Source: Phycisphaerales bacterium
GTDB taxonomy: Bacteria; Planctomycetota; Phycisphaerae; Phycisphaerales; UBA1924
Direction of reading: 5' to 3'
Assembly: GCA_016709445.1 (NCBI GenBank)
Contig: JADJMV010000004.1
Span: 62,001-126,000 of the forward strand
Length of the DNA stretch: 64,000 nt
Part shown: positions 10,781 through 19,346 of the stretch, one piece after another
Layout of the letters: every line of letters starts with the position of its first letter
Position numbering within the stretch: position 1 is the stretch's first letter
Program-made: the position numbers and the translations under genes
Notes under the pieces: generated by a model
What the model saw: only the letters and a program-made list of their open reading frames with translations
Databases searched by the model: none
Told to the model about the DNA's origin: nothing

Positions 10781-10814
10781 AGACGCCAACGCCGGGCTTG
10801 ACACCCCGGCGTCT
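10781..10814. other. Two overlapping, mutually exclusive hairpins after the Gfo/Idh gene
   Basis: Directly after the oxidoreductase stop (TAG at 10815-10813) ACGCCGGG (10789-10796) can pair with CCCGGCGT (10805-10812) around an eight-base loop. Alternatively AGACGCC (10781-10787) pairs with GGCGTCT (10808-10814). The two foldings use the same 3' arm. No T run follows, so neither is a textbook terminator. It lies about 165 bases before the dnaK start in the same direction. Confidence 0.4.
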
Positions 10815-11865
10815 ACGCCCGCCCGCCCCGAACACCCGCCGAGCCGACCGGGGCCGCCGCCGACCCACGCTCCAGGCTCGACCGCTCGGCTTCCAGCAGT
10901 TCGAGCGACGCCACCGCGTCGGCAACCGTCACATCCGCCCGCCCGCGCCCCGACGCGATGCACGAGACCAGGTGCCGGATCTCCGCGTCGTACCCGGTGA
11001 GCGGCCCGACTTCGACCGGTGTGGACCCACTCCCCCGGCTCAGACGCAGAGGCGACTCCCGACCCAGGTCAAACTCCGCCGTGGCCCCCTCAAAGCACAC
11101 CACAAACCGCATGCGGAACCCGAACCCCGGCTCGTGCCCCCAGCCCCCCTCAGCCATGACCATCCGCGGCCCCTCCGCAAACCGGTACAGCGTCGTCACG
11201 TGGTTCACCGATCCGGCGCTGACCACCGACTCGGGATCCCCAAAGCAGAACCGCACGAAGTCCGCGTCGTGGATGTGCAGATCGACCAGGGCCCCTCCCG
11301 ATCGCGACGCGTCCGCGTAGAAATCCGCCCACGCCGGCGTCGAGCCCAGCCGCTGAAACGTCGCCGACCGCACCGGGCCGTACTCGCCCGAATCGATCGC
11401 CCGCTTCAGCCACGCGTACGCCGGCCAGAACCGGATGCACATCCCCGGCATCACGATGTTCTTGGTCTTCGCCGCCGACTCGGCGACGAGCCGCCCCTCG
11501 GCACTGGTCAGCGCCAGCGGCTTCTCGATCAGCACGTGCTTGCCCGCCGCGATCGCCGCCAGCGCCAGCTCGACGTGCGTCGGGGTCGGCGTACAGATCG
11601 AGACCAGCGAGACCCCAGGATCCTCGAGCAGCTCCCGCCAGTCGGCATAGCCCCGAACACGCGCGGGGTCGAAGATCTGCGCCGCCTGCGCCCCGGTCGA
11701 GATGTTCCCCACGCCCTCCCCACGCCCCGAACGACGCGAAGCATCCTGGTCGGCCACCGCCACCAGCCGGCAGGGCAGCCCAGACGCCGCCGCATCGCGG
11801 TAGCACGCCACGTGCGTGCGGCCCATGAACCCCAGCCCGATGACGCCGACGCCCACCTCACCCAT
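10813..11865 (-). CDS. Gfo/Idh/MocA family NAD(P)-dependent oxidoreductase
   Basis: Sugar or inositol dehydrogenase-type enzyme of 350 residues. The Rossmann fold starts VGVIGLGFMGRTHVACYRD, then comes the family signature EKPLALTSAEGRLVAESA (Lys of EKP near residue 112), followed by a C-terminal beta-sheet domain with DLHIHDADFVRFCFGDP, which supplies the catalytic Asp/His pair. The substrate is unknown. Its ATG overlaps the end of the NagB-LmbE gene by eight bases, so the two are co-transcribed and the substrate may be an amino sugar or a glycan-derived sugar. The dnaK gene follows on the same strand after 196 bases. Confidence 0.9.
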   Translation of the reverse strand: MGEVGVGVIGLGFMGRTHVACYRDAAASGLPCRLVAVADQDASRRSGRGEGVGNISTGAQAAQIFDPARVRGYADWRELLEDPGVSLVSICTPTPTHVELALAAIAAGKHVLIEKPLALTSAEGRLVAESAAKTKNIVMPGMCIRFWPAYAWLKRAIDSGEYGPVRSATFQRLGSTPAWADFYADASRSGGALVDLHIHDADFVRFCFGDPESVVSAGSVNHVTTLYRFAEGPRMVMAEGGWGHEPGFGFRMRFVVCFEGATAEFDLGRESPLRLSRGSGSTPVEVGPLTGYDAEIRHLVSCIASGRGRADVTVADAVASLELLEAERSSLERGSAAAPVGSAGVRGGRA

Positions 11866-13870
11866 GCCGCGCCCCCGCGGCCGCGCCGGCCTGCTCGAGC
11901 GATCCGTCCGACTCGCTGGGACGCCACAGCACGAAGCCCTCGATCGCCTGATATTCCGGCAAGCCCAGCTTGTCGTAGACCTGCGCCGTCGCCCGATTGC
12001 GGTCCTCGGCTCTCAGCCAGAATTCCCGGGTGTCCCATGCGCCGGGGAAGAGGGCCTTGTCCTTCTGGCTCTCGTGCTTGAAGATCGCCATGCGCTTCCG
12101 CTCGACCTCGTCGGGGGCCAGCGGCACGGCCATCTCGATGTCCTCCGGCCCCCACTCCTGCCACGCCCCCCGGTAGAGCCACAGCTCGCAGTCCTTCATC
12201 CAGGCCCGGTCCCGCATCCGGTGGAAGGCCGTCGTGATCGCCGCCAGGCAGGTGCGGTGCGTGCCGTGCGGGTCGGACAAATCACCCGCCGCGTAGACCA
12301 TCTGAGGCTTCACGCGGTCCATGAGGTCCACCACGATCTGGATGTCGTCCTCGCCCAGCGGCTTCTTCTTGACCTTCCCAGTCTCGTAGAAGGGCATGTC
12401 GAGGAAGTGGATGTTCGAGGGCGCCACGCCGCTGAACTTCGCGCCCGCCCTCGCCTCGCTCCGCCGGATCAGGCCCTTGATCGTCCGCAACTCCGGCGAG
12501 TCCACCTCGCCCGACTTCTTGTCGTGCAGAAACTGCTGGATGCCCTGCGCGATCCTCGAGGACCGCTCAGCCCCCTCGCCGATCCCGAACGCCGCACAGA
12601 ACTCCTGCACGAAGTCCGCGTGCCGCTCGGCCGCCGCGTCGAACACCGCGATGTTCCCCGAAGTCTGATACGCGACATGCACCTCGTGACCCTGGTCGCA
12701 CAGCCGGATGAACGTCCCGCCCATGCTGATCACGTCGTCGTCCGGATGCGGGCTGAACACGATGACCCGCTTCGGGAAGGCGTCCGCGGGCTGGCCCTCG
12801 TCGACCCCCCGCCCCGCCACGAACCGAGGCCGCCCGGGCTTGCCCCCCGGCCAGCCCGTGATCGTCTTCTGGAGCGATTTGAACACGTCGATATTGATCG
12901 CGTACGCACTCCCACGTACCGACATCAGCTCCTGCAACCCGTGCTCGTTGTAGTCTTCCTCCGTCAACTTCAGGATCGGCTTGCCCACCTCGATCGCGAG
13001 CCAGATCACCGCCCGCTTGGTCGTGGCGACATCCCACGCGAGGCCGAACTCGCTCAGCGGGCCCAGCAGCCACGGCGTCTTGAACCGCGTCAGCTCCGCC
13101 GCCGCCGCCGGGTCCAGCACGACCCTCGCATCGGGGTGCTGCTGCAAGAAGCTCGCCGCCACGCTCGGAGTGATCTCCCCCTCGACCGCCCGACGGATGA
13201 CCGGCGCCTTGTGCTCGCCGAACGCCAGCATGAACACCCGACGCGCATCCAGGATCGTCCCCACGCCCATCGTGATCGCCTTCCGCGGCACGTTCCACTC
13301 GCCGAAGAAGTCACTCGCCGCGTCCATCCGGGTCACCCGGTCCAGCGTGATCAGCCGTGTGCGACTCTCCCGACCCGAACCCGGCTCGTTGAACCCGATA
13401 TGCCCCGTCCGTCCGATGCCCAGGATCTGGATGTCGATCCCGCCGGCGTCGCGGATCCGCTTCTCGTACGCCGCGCAATACCCCTTCACCTGCTCGAGCG
13501 GGATGGTCCCGTCGGGTACGTGCACGTTCGCCGGGTCGATATCCACATGATCGAACAGGTACTCCCGCATGAACCGGCGATAGCTCTGGAGGTCCTCCGG
13601 CTGCATCGGCCAGTATTCGTCCAGGTTGAACGTCACGACGTTCGCGAAGCTCAGCCCCTCGTCGCGGTGCAGCCGGACCAGCTCCTCGTAGACGCCGCAC
13701 GGCGTCGACCCCGTCGCGAGCCCCAGCACCGCCCGCTTCCCCTCCCCCGCTCGGGCGCGGACCAGCGAGGCGATCTCCGCCGCCACCGCCCGGCTCGCCG
13801 CTCCGCTCGAGGCGTGCACCGTGACGGCGATCTTCTCCAGCGATCCACGACCGGCCCCTGCATCCGACAT
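11858..13870 (-). CDS. Glucosamine-6-phosphate deaminase fused to a PIG-L/LmbE deacetylase domain
   Basis: Two-domain protein of 670 residues. The N-terminal half is NagB: GLATGSTPCGVYEEL, FNLDEYWPM and GIGRTGHIGFNEPGSG, containing the catalytic Asp, His and Glu that isomerise and deaminate glucosamine 6-phosphate to fructose 6-phosphate and ammonia. From about residue 370 comes a PIG-L/LmbE zinc deacetylase domain with VIVFSPHPDDDVISMGG and the distal DPHGTHRTC. The same NagB-LmbE architecture is known in Bacteroidota and planctomycetes, but the LmbE half is not functionally characterised to my knowledge; deacetylating GlcNAc-6-P (the NagA role) or a related sugar is an inference. AAAGGAG precedes the ATG by seven bases. 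It is upstream of and overlaps the Gfo/Idh gene, and diverges from a GHL10 lipoprotein. Confidence 0.92.
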   Translation of the reverse strand: MSDAGAGRGSLEKIAVTVHASSGAASRAVAAEIASLVRARAGEGKRAVLGLATGSTPCGVYEELVRLHRDEGLSFANVVTFNLDEYWPMQPEDLQSYRRFMREYLFDHVDIDPANVHVPDGTIPLEQVKGYCAAYEKRIRDAGGIDIQILGIGRTGHIGFNEPGSGRESRTRLITLDRVTRMDAASDFFGEWNVPRKAITMGVGTILDARRVFMLAFGEHKAPVIRRAVEGEITPSVAASFLQQHPDARVVLDPAAAAELTRFKTPWLLGPLSEFGLAWDVATTKRAVIWLAIEVGKPILKLTEEDYNEHGLQELMSVRGSAYAINIDVFKSLQKTITGWPGGKPGRPRFVAGRGVDEGQPADAFPKRVIVFSPHPDDDVISMGGTFIRLCDQGHEVHVAYQTSGNIAVFDAAAERHADFVQEFCAAFGIGEGAERSSRIAQGIQQFLHDKKSGEVDSPELRTIKGLIRRSEARAGAKFSGVAPSNIHFLDMPFYETGKVKKKPLGEDDIQIVVDLMDRVKPQMVYAAGDLSDPHGTHRTCLAAITTAFHRMRDRAWMKDCELWLYRGAWQEWGPEDIEMAVPLAPDEVERKRMAIFKHESQKDKALFPGAWDTREFWLRAEDRNRATAQVYDKLGLPEYQAIEGFVLWRPSESDGSLEQAGAAAGARHG

Positions 13871-14034
13871 GCCACCGCTCCTTTGCGCTCGTGCCGGGAG
13901 CCCGCCCCGGCCCCGACAAGCCTAGCCGAAGCCGGGAGGACGACGAGCACTTTCTGCGCGCTCTGCCCCACGGAACCCGGCGGGGCGGTATCCTTGCGCC
14001 AGCCACCTGACACCCACGGATTCGGGAGATCGTC

Positions 14035-15287
14035 ATGTCGCGAGAGCCACTCTCCGCCCCCTCGCCCCTCGCGCTGCTCGTCGGCGCCCTCATCATCCTC
14101 TGCGGCGTCCTCGCGGCCTCGCTCATCCAGGGCTGCTCGTCCGGCAATCCCTTCGAGGCCCTTACCTCCTCCGGGCAAAGCTCCGAGGTCCGCGGCATCT
14201 GGGTCACCCGGTGGGACTACCGAACCGCCCCCGACGTGGAGCGGGTCATCGACGATTGCGCCGGAGCCGGCTTCACCGATGTGTTCTGGCAGGTGCGAGG
14301 CCAGGCCGACGCCTTCTACCGCTCCAGCCTCGAGCCCTGGGGGGAGGACCTCTTCCGCGACAAGCCCGGCATGACCGACCCCGGCTTCGACCCCCTGGCC
14401 GTCGCCGTCTCCCGAGCACACCAGAAGGGCATCCGCATCCACGCATGGCTCAACACCTACCCCCTCTGGAAGGGCAAGGGCCAGCCTAAGGACCCCCGCC
14501 ATCCCTTCGTCCGCAGGCCCGAGTGGCGACTGTTCGATCAGAAGGGCGAACCCCAGCCCCAGACCGACACCTACGTCGTTGCCAACCCCACCAACCCCGA
14601 GGTCCAGGCCCACATCGCCGCCGTCTGCCGCGACATCGTGAGCCGCTACGCGATCGATGGCCTCCACTTCGACTACGTCCGCATGGTGAACGACAACCTC
14701 CCCCGAGGGCAAGATCTACCCCGCCGACCCGGCCTCGCTCGCCCGGTTCACCCAGGCGACCAGGCGCAGAACCTCGATTCGATCGAGGACAAGGCCCGCA
14801 CGCCGCATGGGTCCGTGACGAGATCTCCAGCCTGGTCCGGCGAGTCAGCCGCGAGGCCCGACGCATCCGGCCCGGCATCACGATGTCGGCCGCCGTCTGG
14901 CGCGACCCCGACATCGCCCGCGACACGGTGCTCCAGGACGCCGCCCAGTGGCTCAAGGACGGGACGCTCGACCGCGTCTTCCCCATGATCTACACCGACA
15001 ACAACGCCGACTACACCCGCGACCTCAGCGCGTGGCTCAAGGCCGCCGGCAAGAAGCCCGTCACCCCCGGCATCGGCGCGTACAAGCACCAGGCCACCCA
15101 GACCCTCGAGCAGATCAGGCTCTCCGAGGGCGCCTCGGGCTACTGCCTCTTCGCCTACGCCACCTTCTTCGAGAGCGTCAACCCGTTCGAGCCCAAGGAC
15201 GACACCGCCGTCGCCGTCCGCGCCGCCCGACGCAAGGCCCTCGAAGCCGTCCAACTCCCCGGCCGCCCCACGCGCTCGACGCCCTGA
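14035..15287 (+). CDS. GHL10-family glycosidase lipoprotein (DigH-like), frameshifted
   Basis: Glycosyl-hydrolase-like 10 family (PF02638). E. coli DigH of this family cleaves denuded peptidoglycan strands. The N terminus has a hydrophobic segment (ALLVGALIILCGVLAASLIQ) ending in a Gly-Cys lipobox, so it should be a lipoprotein. Family motifs follow: EVRGIWVTRWDYRTAPDVER, DVFWQVRGQADAFYRSSLEPW, IHAWLNTYPLWKGK and YAIDGLHFDYVRMVND; later AVWRDPDIARDTVLQDAAQWL and FPMIYTDNNADYT. The frame breaks after residue ~222. One extra C in the five-C run at 14700-14704 explains the first shift. At least one more indel between 14755 and 14815 is needed; its site is ambiguous. Repaired length is about 416 residues. 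It diverges from NagB-LmbE and is followed by a ROK kinase. Confidence 0.82.
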
Positions 15288-15313
15288 CCGAGCCACCCAC
15301 GCGAGACCGCTCG

Positions 15314-16210
15314 ATGCTGAGCCTGGGGATCGATATCGGGGGCTCGTCGGTCAAGGCTGCCCTGCTCCGTGACGGCGCGCCTGTCGCCACCGTGCGCGGC
15401 GATCGGTATCAAGCCCCCGACCATGACGTGCTCTCCGGCGCGATCCGACACGCGATCGACACGGTGCTCCGCGGCGTCACCTCGCCACTCGACCGAGTCG
15501 GGCTGTGCGCCCCCGGCCTGCTCGACCGCCCCACGATGACGATCACCAAGGCGGTCAACGTTCCCGGCATCGTCGGCGTGCCGCTCGCTGGGCTCGTCGC
15601 CGAGGGCCTGCGTGGCCACGCTCTTGCCCCCGGAGCCGCCGCTTCGCTCGTGGTCACGACCGACGCCCACGCCACAGCCCTCGACATCTACGCGGCCGAG
15701 CAGTTCGCGGGCCGGCTCCTCTGCCTGGCGCTGGGCACCGGTGTCGGCGCCTGCGTGCTCGACGACGGCGTCCCGCTCCACGTCTCCGGGGAGACGCCGG
15801 GCCACATCGGCCACATGGACGTGAGCTTCGACGATGATCCGCCGACCGGACCCGACGGCGCCAAGGGGACGCTCGAGAGCTACATAGGCCTGCCCGCTCT
15901 GTTGGCGGGCGGCGCATTCCAAGGGGGCCTCGCGGGGAACGCCGAGCCGGCGATCAACCCGGCCCGGCTGGAGCCGGCCCTTCGAGCCCTCGCCCGCGCG
16001 GTGCGCATCGGGCACGCGATCTACCGACCCCAACACATCCGTCTGGCCGGCGGCATCGGGATCCGCCTCGCGCCGTTCATCGCGGGCCTGCGGGCATCCG
16101 TCGAACACGGCCTGACCTCGCTCGCACGCCCGGGATGGGACCTCGCCGCCGGAAGCGATGAGTTCCACGCGGCGCGGGGGGCAGCGGCCCTCGCGAGCCG
16201 AACAGCCTGA
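15314..16210 (+). CDS. ROK-family sugar kinase
   Basis: ROK kinase of 298 residues, probably a cytoplasmic hexose or amino-sugar kinase. The ATP phosphate loop LGIDIGGSSVKAALL opens the protein, LALGTGVGACVLDDG forms the second nucleotide motif, and GETPGHIGHMDVSF supplies the substrate-binding GHxxH segment. The zinc-binding Cys-rich motif found in many ROK members (CxCGxxGCxE) is absent: the corresponding segment reads GPDGAKGTLESYIGL. The ATG at 15314 is chosen because it begins the ROK fold; the open frame upstream overlaps the GHL10 gene in another frame. Lying 26 bases behind GHL10, it could phosphorylate the sugar released by that enzyme, but no substrate can be read from sequence. Confidence 0.85.
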   Translation: MLSLGIDIGGSSVKAALLRDGAPVATVRGDRYQAPDHDVLSGAIRHAIDTVLRGVTSPLDRVGLCAPGLLDRPTMTITKAVNVPGIVGVPLAGLVAEGLRGHALAPGAAASLVVTTDAHATALDIYAAEQFAGRLLCLALGTGVGACVLDDGVPLHVSGETPGHIGHMDVSFDDDPPTGPDGAKGTLESYIGLPALLAGGAFQGGLAGNAEPAINPARLEPALRALARAVRIGHAIYRPQHIRLAGGIGIRLAPFIAGLRASVEHGLTSLARPGWDLAAGSDEFHAARGAAALASRTA

Positions 16211-16271
16211 GCCGCCGCCCGGCGGGGCTCGACCGACCCGCTATTCTGCGTCGACCAACCAGGAGTCGACC

Positions 16272-18029
16272 ATGTCTTCATGCTTGAGGAATCTGGCGAT
16301 CGCAAGCATCGCCGCTCTTGTCCCAGCGGTTCGTGCTCAGCCCACCAACCTCCCCTCCACCCCAGCGAGCGTCGCCATCGTCGACTCGATCAGCGACTAT
16401 CTCGCCAGCCGGCGGGCCCTCGCCTCGTTCTACGGCGTCGCCTTCGACCCCGCCTCCTTCGATCGGCTCGAGCGCCTCACCCACGAGCAGCTCGACCGCC
16501 TCGGCGCGGTCCCCTTCGACTCCCTCGACCAGGGCGGCAAGGTCGACGACCTCCTCTTCCGCACCATGCTCGAGGCCGAACTCGACGAGGCCGCCGCATC
16601 GCGCCAGCACCTCGACGAAATGGGCCCACTCATGCCCTTCGCCGACGCCGTGGCCGGGCTCGAACGCGACCGCGCCGCCATGCGCCCGCTCTCCTACGCC
16701 AAGGCCGCCGAGACGCTCTCCGCCATCAAGCCCGAGATCGACGCTCTCCGCGCCCGCATCGAGAAGGGTCGCAACGACGCCAACACCGACGACGACCGCC
16801 TCGTGGTCTCGCCGGTCCTGGCCAACCGCACCGCCGGGATGGTCCGCCAGGTCTCGCGGGTCCTGTCCCACTGGTTCGACCACTACAACGGCTTCGAGCC
16901 CGAGTTCGCGTGGTGGGTTCAGTCGCCCATGCAGGAGGCCCGCAAGGCGATCGACGACTACGCCGGCTACCTCACCGCCGACGTCGCCGGCATCCACGGC
17001 AACGACGACGATCCCATGATCGGCGACCCCATCGGGCGCGAGAAGCTCTTGGCCGACCTCCGCGCCGAGTGGATCCCCTACAGCCCCGAGGAGCTGCTCG
17101 CGATCGCCGACGAGCAGTTCGCCTGGTGCGAGCAGGAGATGCTCCGCGCCTCCCGCGAGATGGGCCTGGGCGACGACTGGCACGCCGCGCTTGAGAAGGT
17201 CAAGCAGGACTACGTGCCCCCGGGCGAGCAGGACGACCTCATCCGCGACATCGCCCGCGAGGCCATCGACTTCGTCAAGACCAACGACCTCGTCACCCTG
17301 CCGCCGCTCTGCGAAGAGCTGTGGCGGGTCGAGATGATCCCCGCCGACAACCAGCGATTCTGGCCGTTCGCCTACTACGGCGGGAACCACGTCGGCGTGG
17401 CCTACCCCAACGAGTCGATGACCAACGCCGACAAGATCATGTCCATGCGCGGCAACAACCGCCACTTCACCCGCCTCGTCACACCGCACGAGCTGATCCC
17501 CGGACACCACCTCCAGGGATTCGTCGCCCAGCGGGAGCGCGCCTACCGCGACGCCTTCAGCACCCCATTCCTCATCGAGGGCTGGGCCCTCTACTGGGAG
17601 ATGGAGTTCTGGGACAAGGGCTGGGCCAAGACCCCCGAGGACCGCATCGGCATGCTCTTCTGGCGCATGCACCGCTGCGCCCGGATCATCGTCAGCCTTA
17701 AGTTCCACCTGGGCGAGATGACGCCACAGGAGATGGTCGACTTCCTCGTCGATCGCGTGGGACACGAACGCTTCGGCGCCGCCAGCGAGGTCCGCCGCTA
17801 CATCGGGGGCCAGTACTCCCCGCTCTACCAGTGCGCCTACATGATCGGCGGCCTCCAGCTCCGCGCGCTCCGCCACGAACTCGTCGACTCCGGCGCCATG
17901 AGCGAGAAGGCCTTCCACGACGGCGTCCTGGCGCAGGGCCCCATCCCCATCGAGCTCATCCGGGCCTCGATGGCCAAACAACAACTCAGTCCGAATACCC
18001 GAACCTCGTGGAGATTTGGGCAACCCTGA
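16272..18029 (+). CDS. DUF885 family exported protein
   Basis: 585-residue DUF885 protein with an N-terminal signal-peptide-like segment (LRNLAIASIAALVPAVRAQ, cleavage after AxA). The core contains TPHELIPGHHLQGFVAQRER, a variant HExxxGHH motif typical of the family and likely a zinc metallopeptidase or hydrolase site, and a downstream EGWALYWEMEFWD that would supply the third ligand. No substrate is established for this family in general. The ATG at 16272 is preceded by AGGAG six bases away, and a TATTCT box lies at 16242-16247; the frame upstream belongs to the ROK gene region. The location next to a glycan-recycling locus may be fortuitous. Confidence 0.85.
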   Translation: MSSCLRNLAIASIAALVPAVRAQPTNLPSTPASVAIVDSISDYLASRRALASFYGVAFDPASFDRLERLTHEQLDRLGAVPFDSLDQGGKVDDLLFRTMLEAELDEAAASRQHLDEMGPLMPFADAVAGLERDRAAMRPLSYAKAAETLSAIKPEIDALRARIEKGRNDANTDDDRLVVSPVLANRTAGMVRQVSRVLSHWFDHYNGFEPEFAWWVQSPMQEARKAIDDYAGYLTADVAGIHGNDDDPMIGDPIGREKLLADLRAEWIPYSPEELLAIADEQFAWCEQEMLRASREMGLGDDWHAALEKVKQDYVPPGEQDDLIRDIAREAIDFVKTNDLVTLPPLCEELWRVEMIPADNQRFWPFAYYGGNHVGVAYPNESMTNADKIMSMRGNNRHFTRLVTPHELIPGHHLQGFVAQRERAYRDAFSTPFLIEGWALYWEMEFWDKGWAKTPEDRIGMLFWRMHRCARIIVSLKFHLGEMTPQEMVDFLVDRVGHERFGAASEVRRYIGGQYSPLYQCAYMIGGLQLRALRHELVDSGAMSEKAFHDGVLAQGPIPIELIRASMAKQQLSPNTRTSWRFGQP

Positions 18030-18115
18030 CGGCCAAAGTCCTCTCAGAGCCGGCCGATTCAAAAATCGGACAAGTGAGTCGTTTGCCAACTTGCTCCCAG
18101 CCGGAGGCGAATCTC

Positions 18116-18143
18116 TTGCCCCACGAAACACCCGGGCTATTCT
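18116..18143 (+). promoter_or_regulatory. Promoter of the PEP-CTERM-like gene
   Basis: TTGCCC (18116-18121), a 16-base spacer and TATTCT (18138-18143), about 70 bases before the ATG at 18211. This is one of the few places in the window with both promoter elements reasonably spaced. Confidence 0.5.
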
Positions 18144-18210
18144 CTCGCCTGGAGAGGGGAGTTTCCCTCACCGGAGAGTCGAGTACACAACCGAGACTGG
18201 GAGTTTCACA

Positions 18211-18852
18211 ATGCTTCGTCGTGCCAGCATGGTGCTCGTTCTGGGAGCGCTCGCCGCGGCGGCTCAAGCCGAACGCGTCGACATCACAATCTTCGAGAAC
18301 GCGGACAATGCGAATGTCTCGGGCCTCAACCTGTGGGTCGACCTCGTAGATCAAGGCTCCCACGCCGACTTCGTCTTCCACAACGATTCCAGTATCAGCA
18401 GCTTTATCCGCTCGATCTATATCGAGAGCACCGACTACAGCGACGCCAACCTCGAGAACTCCCGACTCAAGAACCCCCAGCCCCTCGGCGTGAAGTTCGT
18501 CAACGGGGGCAGCCCGCCCAACCCCGCCGGTTCAATCAAGAACTTCGGCGGTGCGTGGCAGGGCAACTTGCTCGCCGTGAAGGCCAAGAGCCCCGGCACC
18601 GGCAAGGACGGCATCGACCAGGGCGAGTACCTCGTCCTCCAGTTCGACTACAACGGCATTAACTTCCAGCAGCTCCGCACGGCCCTGACCGGCGACGCCC
18701 CCCAGTTCCGCATCGCCGAGCACATCCAGGGACTCCCCGGCGGCTACAGCGTCTGGGGGAAGAACGGCAGCGAACGCATCGTCCCACTCCCCTCCGCCGC
18801 CGCCATGGGCCTCGCCGGCCTCGGCCTCGTCGGACTCCGCCGCCGGCGCTGA
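18211..18852 (+). CDS. Exported protein with PEP-CTERM-like sorting tail
   Basis: 213-residue secreted protein of unknown function. The N-terminal signal peptide (RRASMVLVLGALAAAAQAE) is followed by a polar, beta-rich domain with no recognised family. The C terminus is PLPSAAAMGLAGLGLVGLRRRR, a short hydrophobic helix plus Arg run that resembles PEP-CTERM exosortase signals. The exact PEP triplet is replaced by PLPS, as often seen in Phycisphaerae. The ATG at 18211 gives the signal peptide directly. A promoter lies at 18116-18143 and a strong terminator immediately downstream, so it is monocistronic. It shares the tail type with the protein at 51788-52468. Confidence 0.75.
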   Translation: MLRRASMVLVLGALAAAAQAERVDITIFENADNANVSGLNLWVDLVDQGSHADFVFHNDSSISSFIRSIYIESTDYSDANLENSRLKNPQPLGVKFVNGGSPPNPAGSIKNFGGAWQGNLLAVKAKSPGTGKDGIDQGEYLVLQFDYNGINFQQLRTALTGDAPQFRIAEHIQGLPGGYSVWGKNGSERIVPLPSAAAMGLAGLGLVGLRRRR

Positions 18853-18883
18853 GCCCGCACCGACACCGACCTCTATCCATGAC

Positions 18884-18913
18884 AAGACCCGCGGCCGTCG
18901 GCCGCGGGTCTTT
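18884..18913. terminator. Intrinsic terminator between convergent genes
   Basis: A 13-base perfect stem, AAGACCCGCGGCC (18884-18896), closes on GGCCGCGGGTCTT (18900-18912) around a three-base loop, followed by T in the plus direction. It lies between the PEP-CTERM-like gene (plus) and the VOC gene (minus) and could serve both directions. Confidence 0.8.
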
Positions 18914-18930
18914 GCATTGGCCTGTTGGGC

Positions 18931-19302
18931 TCAGTGCCGGCGCTCGCTCACCGCGATCGCCATCCCGTCGGGATCGAGGTAGTGACCAATCCTGGTCCCC
19001 CAAACCTCCCGCTTTGGCATCCGCGTGCAGCGCACCCCCGCCATGAACAGCCTCTCGTGGTACGAGTCCAGATCGGGCACGGTCAGCCCGATCTGCCCCG
19101 CCCCGGGGAGCGGACTCGGAGTCGCCGGGTTCGGCGGGGCGTCCGGCGGCGTCGCGTGCAACGCCAGAATCGTCGTCCCCGTGTCGAACTCCGTCCACAC
19201 CGGCGACTGTTTACGGATCGGGAATCCGATCACATCGCGGTAGAACTCCGTCGATCGGGCCATGTCGGTCACATACACGATGGTGTGGCTTAGCGTCATC
19301 AT
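18931..19302 (-). CDS. VOC-superfamily (glyoxalase/bleomycin-resistance-like) protein
   Basis: Small 123-residue vicinal-oxygen-chelate domain protein. It begins MMTLSHTIVYVTDMARSTEFYRDVIGFP, the first beta-alpha-beta unit, and ends GTRIGHYLDPDGMAIAVSE, the second, with a Gly/Asp pair typical of single-domain VOC proteins. Function (metal-dependent isomerase, dioxygenase or binding protein) is not determined by the sequence. The start at 19302 is chosen because GGAG lies nine bases upstream; the open frame extends 16 codons further without family similarity. It follows the DUF6786-like gene on the same strand with 44 bases between. Confidence 0.82.
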   Translation of the reverse strand: MMTLSHTIVYVTDMARSTEFYRDVIGFPIRKQSPVWTEFDTGTTILALHATPPDAPPNPATPSPLPGAGQIGLTVPDLDSYHERLFMAGVRCTRMPKREVWGTRIGHYLDPDGMAIAVSERRH

Positions 19303-19346
19303 CGAGACATACTCCGGACCTATAGGTACGGTATGCCCGCCCGGCC

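Noticed and set aside
10617..10812. CIRCE operator before dnaK
   Set aside because: No TTAGCACTC-N9-GAGTGCTAA-like repeat found on either strand.
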